DNA of 64,000 nt from Nectonema munidae (taxonomy: Eukaryota > Nematomorpha > Nectonematoida > Nectonematidae): contig JAUIRK010000148.1 in assembly GCA_030549495.1 (NCBI GenBank), forward strand, positions 93,575 through 157,574, in the 5' to 3' direction. Below the pieces are notes generated by a model. That model ran no database searches. It had not been told where the DNA came from and saw only the letters and a list, made by a program, of their open reading frames with translations. A program made the position numbers and the translations under genes. Below, one piece after another: positions 57,361 to 64,000 of this stretch (its first letter is position 1; the number at the start of each line of letters is the position of its first letter).

Positions 57361-60300
57361 TTTTCAGAATTATTTTTTTTCAGGAAATTATCATCAAATA
57401 GAAAATGTTTTCTTACAGTAACAATCTGTTTTCAAATCAATTATGTTACATTTCAAAAAGTAACTGATAAATTTAAAATCAAATAGAATAAATTTTCCCA
57501 TTTTCTATAAATATTTGTATTATTGTTTTTTTCAAAAAAAATTAGTAACTGATAAATTTAAAATCAAATAGAATAAATTTTCCAATTTTCTATAAATATT
57601 TGTATTATTGTTTTTTTATTCAAACTATTTTTTCAAAAAAATATCATCAAACAGAAAACATTTTTTTAATGTAGCAATCTTTTTCAAAGAAAGTATGTTA
57701 AATTTGGAAAAGTAATTGGCAAATTTGAAATCAAATACAATAAAATTTTCTCTCTTTCTATATTTATTATCGTATTTTTTCAGAATTATTTTGGAAATTA
57801 TCATCAAATAGAAAATGTTTTTTTACTGTAACAATCTGTTTTCAAATCAATTATGTTACATTTCAAAAAGTAACTGATAAATTTAAAATCAAATGGAATA
57901 AATTTTCCCATTTTCTATAAATATTTGTATTATTGTTTTTTTTTCAAATTATTTTTTTAGGAAAATATCATCAAACACAAAACATTTTTTAATGTAGCAA
58001 TCTTTTTCAAAGCAAGTATGTTAAATTTGGAAAAGTAATTGACAAATTTGAAATCAAATACAATAAAATTTTCCCTCTTTCTATATTTATATTATTGTTT
58101 TTTTTTTCAGGAAATTATCATCAAATAAAAAATGTTTTCTTACAGTAACAATCTGTTTTCAAATCAATTATGTTACATTTCAAAAAGTAACTGATAAATT
58201 TAAAATCAAATAGAATAAATTTTCCCATTTTCTATAAATATTTGTATTATTGTTTTTTTTTTCAAAAAATTTTTTAAGAAAATATCATAAAACAGAAAAC
58301 ATTTTTTTAATGTAGCAATCTTTTTCAAAGCAAGTACGTTAAATTTGGAAAAGTAATTGGCAAAATTGAAATCAAATACAATAAAATTTTCTCTCTTTCT
58401 ATATTTATATTATTGTTTTTTTTAAGGATTATTTTGGAAATTATCATCAAATAGAAAATATTTTTTTACTGTAACAATCTGTTTTCAAATCAATTATGTT
58501 ACATTTCAAAAGGTAACTGATAAATTTAAAATCAAATAGAATAAATTTTCCCATTTTCTATAAATATTTGTATTATTGTTTTTTTTTTAAATTATTTTTT
58601 TAGAAAAATATCATCAAACAGAAAACATTTTATGTAGCAATCTTTTTCAAAGCAAGTATGTTAAATTTGAAAAAGTAATTGACAAATTTGAAATCAAATA
58701 CAATAAAATTTTCCTTCTTTCTATATTTATATTATTGTTTTTTTTCAGGAAATTATCATCAAATAAAAAATGTTTTCTTACAGTAACAATCTGTTTTCAA
58801 ATCAATTATGTTACATTTCAAAAAGTAACTGATAAATTTAAAATCAAATAGAATAAATTTTCCCATTTTCTATAAATATTTGTATTATTGTTTTTTTCAA
58901 AAAAAATTAGTAACTGATAAATTTAAAATCAAATAGAATAAATTTTCCAATTTTCTATAAATATTTGTATTATTGTTTTTTTATTCAAACTATTTTTTTC
59001 AAAAAAATATCATCAAACAGAAAACATTTTTTTAATGTAGCAATCTTTTTCAAAGAAAGTATGTTAAATTTGGAAAAGTAATTGGCAAATTTGAAATCAA
59101 ATACAATAAAATTTTCTCTCTTTCTATATTTATTATCGTATTTTTTCAGAATTATTTTGGAAATTATCATCAAATAAAAAATGTTTTTTTACTGTAACAA
59201 TCTGTTTTCAAATCAATTATGTTACATTTCAAAAAGTAACTGATAAATTTAAAATCAAATGGAATAAATTTTCCCATTTTCTATAAATATTTGTATTATT
59301 GTTTTTTTTTCAAATTATTTTTTTAGGAAAATATCATCAAACACAAAACATTTTTTAATGTAGCAATCTTTTTCAAAGCAAGTATGTTAAATTTGGAAAA
59401 GTAATTGACAAATTTGAAATCAAATACAATAAAATTTTCCCTCTTTCTATATTTATATTATTGTTTTTTTTTCAGGAAATTATCATCAAATAGAAAATGT
59501 TTTCTTACAGTAACAATCTGTTTTCAAATCAATTATGTTACATTTCAAAAAGTAACTGATAAATTTAAAATCAAATAGAATAAATTTTCCCATTTTCTAT
59601 AAATATTTGTATTATTGTTTTTTTTTTCAAAAAATTTTTTAAGAAAATATCATAAAACAGAAAACATTTTTTTAATGTAGCAATCTTTTTCAAAGCAAGT
59701 ACGTTAACTTTGGAAAAGTAATTGACAAATTTGAAATCAAATACAATAAAATTTTCCCTTTTTCTATATTTATATTATTGTTTTTTTTTCAGAATTATTT
59801 TGGAAATTATCATCAAATAGAAAATGTTTTCTTACTGTAACAATCTGTTTTCAAATCAATTATGTTACATTTCAAAAAGTAACTGATAAATTTAAAATCA
59901 AATAGAATAAATTTTCCAATTTTCTATAAATATTTGTATTATTGTTTTTTTTTCAAACTATTTTTTTAGAAAAATATCATCAAACAGAAAACATTTTTTT
60001 AATGTAGCAATCTTTTTCAAAGGAAATATGTTAAATTTGGAAAAGTAATTGACAAATTTGAAATCAAATACAATAAAATTTTCCCTCTTTCTATATTTAT
60101 ATTGTTTTTTTCAGGAAATTATCATCAAATAGAAAATGTTTTCTTACTGTAACAATCTGTTTTCAAATCAATTATGTTACAATTTATATTGTTTTTTTTT
60201 CAAAATTATTTTTCAGGAAATTATCATCAAACAGAAAATGTTTTCTTACTGTAACAATCTGTTTTCAAAGCAAGTATACATTTCAAAAAGTAACTGATAA

Positions 60301-63300
60301 TTTTTTTTTCAGAATTATTTTTTCAGGAAATTATCATCAAATAGAAAATGTTTTCTTACAGTAACAATCTGTTTTCAAATCAATTATGTTACATTTCAAA
60401 AAGTAACTGATAAATTTAAAATCAAATAGGATAAATTTTCCAATTTTCTATAAATATTTGTATTATTGTTTTTTTTTCAAACTATTTTTTCAGAAAAATA
60501 TCATCAAAGAGAAAACATTTTTTAAATGTAGCAATCTTTTAAAAAAGCAAGTATGTTAAATTTGGAAAAGTAATTGGCAAATTTGAAATCAAATACAATA
60601 AAATTTTCTCTCTTTCTATATTTATATTATTGTTTTTTTTTTCAGGATTATTTTGGAAATTATCATCAAATAGAAAATGTTTTTTTACTGTAACAATCTG
60701 TTTTCAAATCAATTGTTACATTTCAAAAGATAACTGATAAATTTAAAATCAAATAGAATAAATTTTCCCATTTTCTATAAATATTTGTATTATTGTTTTT
60801 TTTCAAATTATTTTTTTAGGAAAATATCATCAAACAGAAAACATTTTTTAATGTAGCAATCTTTTTCAAAGCAAGTATGTTAACTTTGGAAAAGTAATTG
60901 ACAAATTTGAAATCAAATACAATAAAATGATTATCATCAAACAGAAAATGTTTTCTTACTGTAACAATCTGTTTTCAAAGCAAGTATACATTTCAAAAAG
61001 TAACTGATAATTTTTTTTTCAGAATTATTTTTTCAGGAAATTATCATCAAATAGAAAATGTTTTCTTACAGTAACAATCTGTTTTCAAATCAATTATGTT
61101 ACATTTCAAAAAGTAACTGATAAATTTAAAATCAAATAGAATAAATTTTCCCATTTTCTATAAATATTTGTATTATTGTTTTTTTTTCAAATTATTTTTT
61201 TAGAAAAATATCATCAAACAGAAAACATTTTATGTAGCAATCTTTTTCAAAGCAAGTATGTTAAATTTGGAAAAGTAATTGACAAATTTGAAATCAAATA
61301 CAATAAAATTTTCCCTCTTTCTATATTTATATTATTGTTTTTTTTTCAGGAAATTATCATCAAATAGAAAATGTTTTCTTACAGTAACAATCTGTTTTCA
61401 AATCAATTATGTTACATTTCAAAAAGTAACTGATAAATTTAAAATCAAATAGAATAAATTTTCCCATTTTCTATAAATATTTGTATTATTGTTTTTTTCA
61501 AAAAAAATTAGTAACTGATAAATTTAAAATCAAATAGAATAAATTTTCCAATTTTCTATAAATATTTGTATTATTGTTTTTTTATTCAAACTATTTTTTC
61601 AAAAAAATATCATCAAACAGAAAACATTTATTTAATGTAGCAATCTTTTTCAAAGAAAGTATGTTAAATTTGGAAAAGTAATTGGCAAATTTGAAATCAA
61701 ATACAATAAAATTTTCTCTCTTTCTATATTTATATTATTGTTTTTTTTAAGGATTATTTTGGAAATTATCATCAAATAGAAAATATTTTTTTACTGTAAC
61801 AATCTGTTTTCAAATCAATTATGTTACATTTCAAAAGGTAACTGATAAATTTAAAATCAAATAGAATAAATTTTCCCATTTTCTATAAATATTTGTATTA
61901 TTGTTTTTTTTTCAAATTATTTTTTTAGAAAAATATCATCAAACAGAAAACATTTTATGTAGCAATCTTTTTCAAAGCAAGTATGTTAAATTTGGAAAAG
62001 TAATTGACAAATTTGAAATCAAATACAATAAAATTTTCCTTCTTTCTATATTTATATTATTGTTTTTTTTCAGGAAATTATCATCAAATAGAAAATGTTT
62101 TCTTACAGTAACAATCTGTTTTCAAATCAATTATGTTACATTTCAAAAAGTAACTGATAAATTTAAAATCAAATAGAATAAATTTTCCCATTTTCTATAA
62201 ATATTTGTATTATTGTTTTTTTCAAAAAAAATTAGTAACTGATAAATTTAAAATCAAATAGAATAAATTTTCCAATTTTCTATAAATATTTGTATTATTG
62301 TTTTTTTATTCAAACTATTTTTTCAAAAAAATATCATCAAACAGAAAACATTTTTTTAATGTAGCAATCTTTTTCAAAGAAAGTATGTTAAATTTGGAAA
62401 AGTAATTGGCAAATTTGAAATCAAATACAATAAAATTTTCTCTCTTTCTATATTTATTATCGTATTTTTTCAGAATTATTTTGGAAATTATCATCAAATA
62501 GAAAATGTTTTTTTACTGTAACAATCTGTTTTCAAATCAATTATGTTACATTTCAAAAAGTAACTGATAAATTTAAAATCAAATGGAATAAATTTTCCCA
62601 TTTTCTATAAATATTTGTATTATTGTTTTTTTTTCAAATTATTTTTTTAGGAAAATATCATCAAACACAAAACATTTTTTAATGTAGCAATCTTTTTCAA
62701 AGCAAGTATGTTAAATTTGGAAAAGTAATTGACAAATTTGAAATCAAATACAATAAAATTTTCCCTCTTTCTATATTTATATTATTGTTTTTTTTTCAGG
62801 AAATTATCATCAAATAGAAAATGTTTTCTTACAGTAACAATCTGTTTTCAAATCAATTATGTTACATTTCAAAAAGTAACTGATAAATTTAAAATCAAAT
62901 AGAATAAATTTTCCCATTTTCTATAAATATTTGTATTATTGTTTTTTTTTTCAAAAAATTTTTTAAGAAAATATCATAAAACAGAAAACATTTTTTTAAT
63001 GTAGCAATCTTTTTCAAAGCAAGTACGTTAAATTTGGAAAAGTAATTGGCAAAATTGAAATCAAATACAATAAAATTTTCTCTCTTTCTATATTTATATT
63101 ATTGTTTTTTTTAAGGATTATTTTGGAAATTATCATCAAATAGAAAATATTTTTTTACTGTAACAATCTGTTTTCAAATCAATTATGTTACATTTCAAAA
63201 GGTAACTGATAAATTTAAAATCAAATAGAATAAATTTTCCCATTTTCTATAAATATTTGTATTATTGTTTTTTTTTCAAATTATTTTTTTAGAAAAATAT

Positions 63301-64000
63301 CATCAAACAGAAAACATTTTATGTAGCAATCTTTTTCAAAGCAAGTATGTTAAATTTGAAAAAGTAATTGACAAATTTGAAATCAAATACAATAAAATTT
63401 TCCTTCTTTCTATATTTATATTATTGTTTTTTTTCAGGAAATTATCATCAAATAGAAAATGTTTTCTTACAGTAACAATCTGTTTTCAAATCAATTATGT
63501 TACATTTCAAAAAGTAACTGATAAATTTAAAATCAAATAGAATAAATTTTCCCATTTTCTATAAATATTTGTATTATTGTTTTTTTGAAAAAGATAAATT
63601 TTTTTATAAATATTTGTATTATTGTTTTTTTCAAACTATTTTTTCAGAAAAATATCATCAAACAGAAAACATTTTTTTAATGTAGCAATCTTTTTCAAAG
63701 CAAGTATGTTAAATTTGGAAAAGTAATTGGCAAATTTGAAATCAAATACAATAAAATTTCTCCCTCTTTCTATATTTATATTATTGTTTTTTTTTTTCAG
63801 GAAATTATCATCAAATAGAAAATGTTTTCTTACAGTAACAATCTGTTTTCAAATCAATTATGTTACATTTCAAAAAGTAACTGATAAATTTAAAATCAAA
63901 TAGAATAAATTTTCCCATTTTCTATAAATATTTGTATTATTGTTTTTTTTTCAAATTATTTTTTTAGGAAAATATCATCAAACAGAAAACATTTTTTAAT

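Larger units (their letters stand above)
38571..64000 (+). repeat. AT-rich satellite array, A/B monomers, 327-bp dimer
   Basis: The rest of the window is one satellite. An A monomer (for example 38899-39064, 166 bp) starts taactgataaatttaaaatc and ends ttaaatttggaaaag. A B monomer (38738-38898, 161 bp) starts taattgacaaatttgaaatc and ends ttacatttcaaaaag. A and B share a common plan (AAATC, T-run, aaaatatcatcaaa or ggaaattatcatcaaa, cagaaaa, gtaacaatct/gtagcaatct), so they descend from one ~163-bp unit. Shortened variants add a piece beginning caatttatattg. Short frames seen on either strand repeat with the array and are not genes. It is continuous to the window end, so the full length is unknown. 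Confidence 0.96.

Noticed and set aside
42510..63540. Dozens of 60-99-codon frames in the satellite on both strands
   Set aside because: They recur with the array period, encode only the low-complexity translation of the monomer, and frames break with single-base changes in T runs.

Overview
This window looks like a repeat-dense, AT-rich stretch of an animal genome. Nothing in it is organised like a bacterial or phage locus. The evidence for a metazoan is short AG-ended introns (about 45-60 nt) in one transposon gene, a secreted/membrane EGF/EB-like protein gene, a decayed Ddi1-like pseudogene, piggyBac, Tigger/pogo, hAT, Crypton-like and LINE sequences, and a long AT-rich satellite. I cannot assign a phylum from sequence alone.

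Layout. (1) 1-8463 is a tandem duplication of about 4.86 kb. Each copy carries nested tandem duplications (264 bp, 322 bp) and ends in a giant palindrome with arms of about 769 bp and a 62-bp spacer, resembling a foldback transposon. (2) 8464-12990 is AT-rich and gene-free, with a 36-bp minisatellite (10590-11115) and decayed ~150-bp repeats (11560-12480). (3) 12992-14641 is a Tigger/pogo transposase with its right terminal repeat. An inverted single dimer of the later satellite abuts it directly. (4) 15526-28850 is a cluster of broken mobile and viral sequences. It holds three copies of one gag/RT/RNase H family (one +, two -), a tandemly amplified and frame-broken endogenous fragment of a non-segmented negative-strand RNA virus L (polymerase) gene at about 17277-21346, a hAT C-terminal scrap, a spliced Crypton-like tyrosine recombinase, and a 5'-truncated LINE. 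(5) 28985-35200 is mostly decayed sequence, including a BEL/Pao-like gag remnant and a Ddi1-like aspartic protease pseudogene. (6) 35271-38570 is a host-type EGF/EB-SEA-like single-pass membrane protein gene (minus strand). It is split inside an exon by a structurally complete piggyBac element with 16-bp imperfect terminal repeats and TTAA on both sides. (7) 38571 to the window end is at least 25.4 kb of one satellite: A/B monomers of about 166 and 161 bp form a 327-bp dimer, which is organised into higher-order units of about 1.36, 2.66 and 6.64 kb.

Few genes here can work as they stand. The piggyBac transposase is uninterrupted and has all three catalytic aspartates. The Tigger transposase has an uninterrupted DDD core but needs an upstream start exon. 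Everything else that codes is frame-broken, truncated or split. The most unusual features are the amplified viral polymerase fragment embedded among retroelements, the repeated near-perfect palindrome, the piggyBac insertion whose removal restores an open frame, and the nested satellite with a divergent inverted 'seed' copy 24 kb away. Several clusters of deletion-only differences between repeat copies look like assembly or consensus error and should be checked before any biology is read into them.
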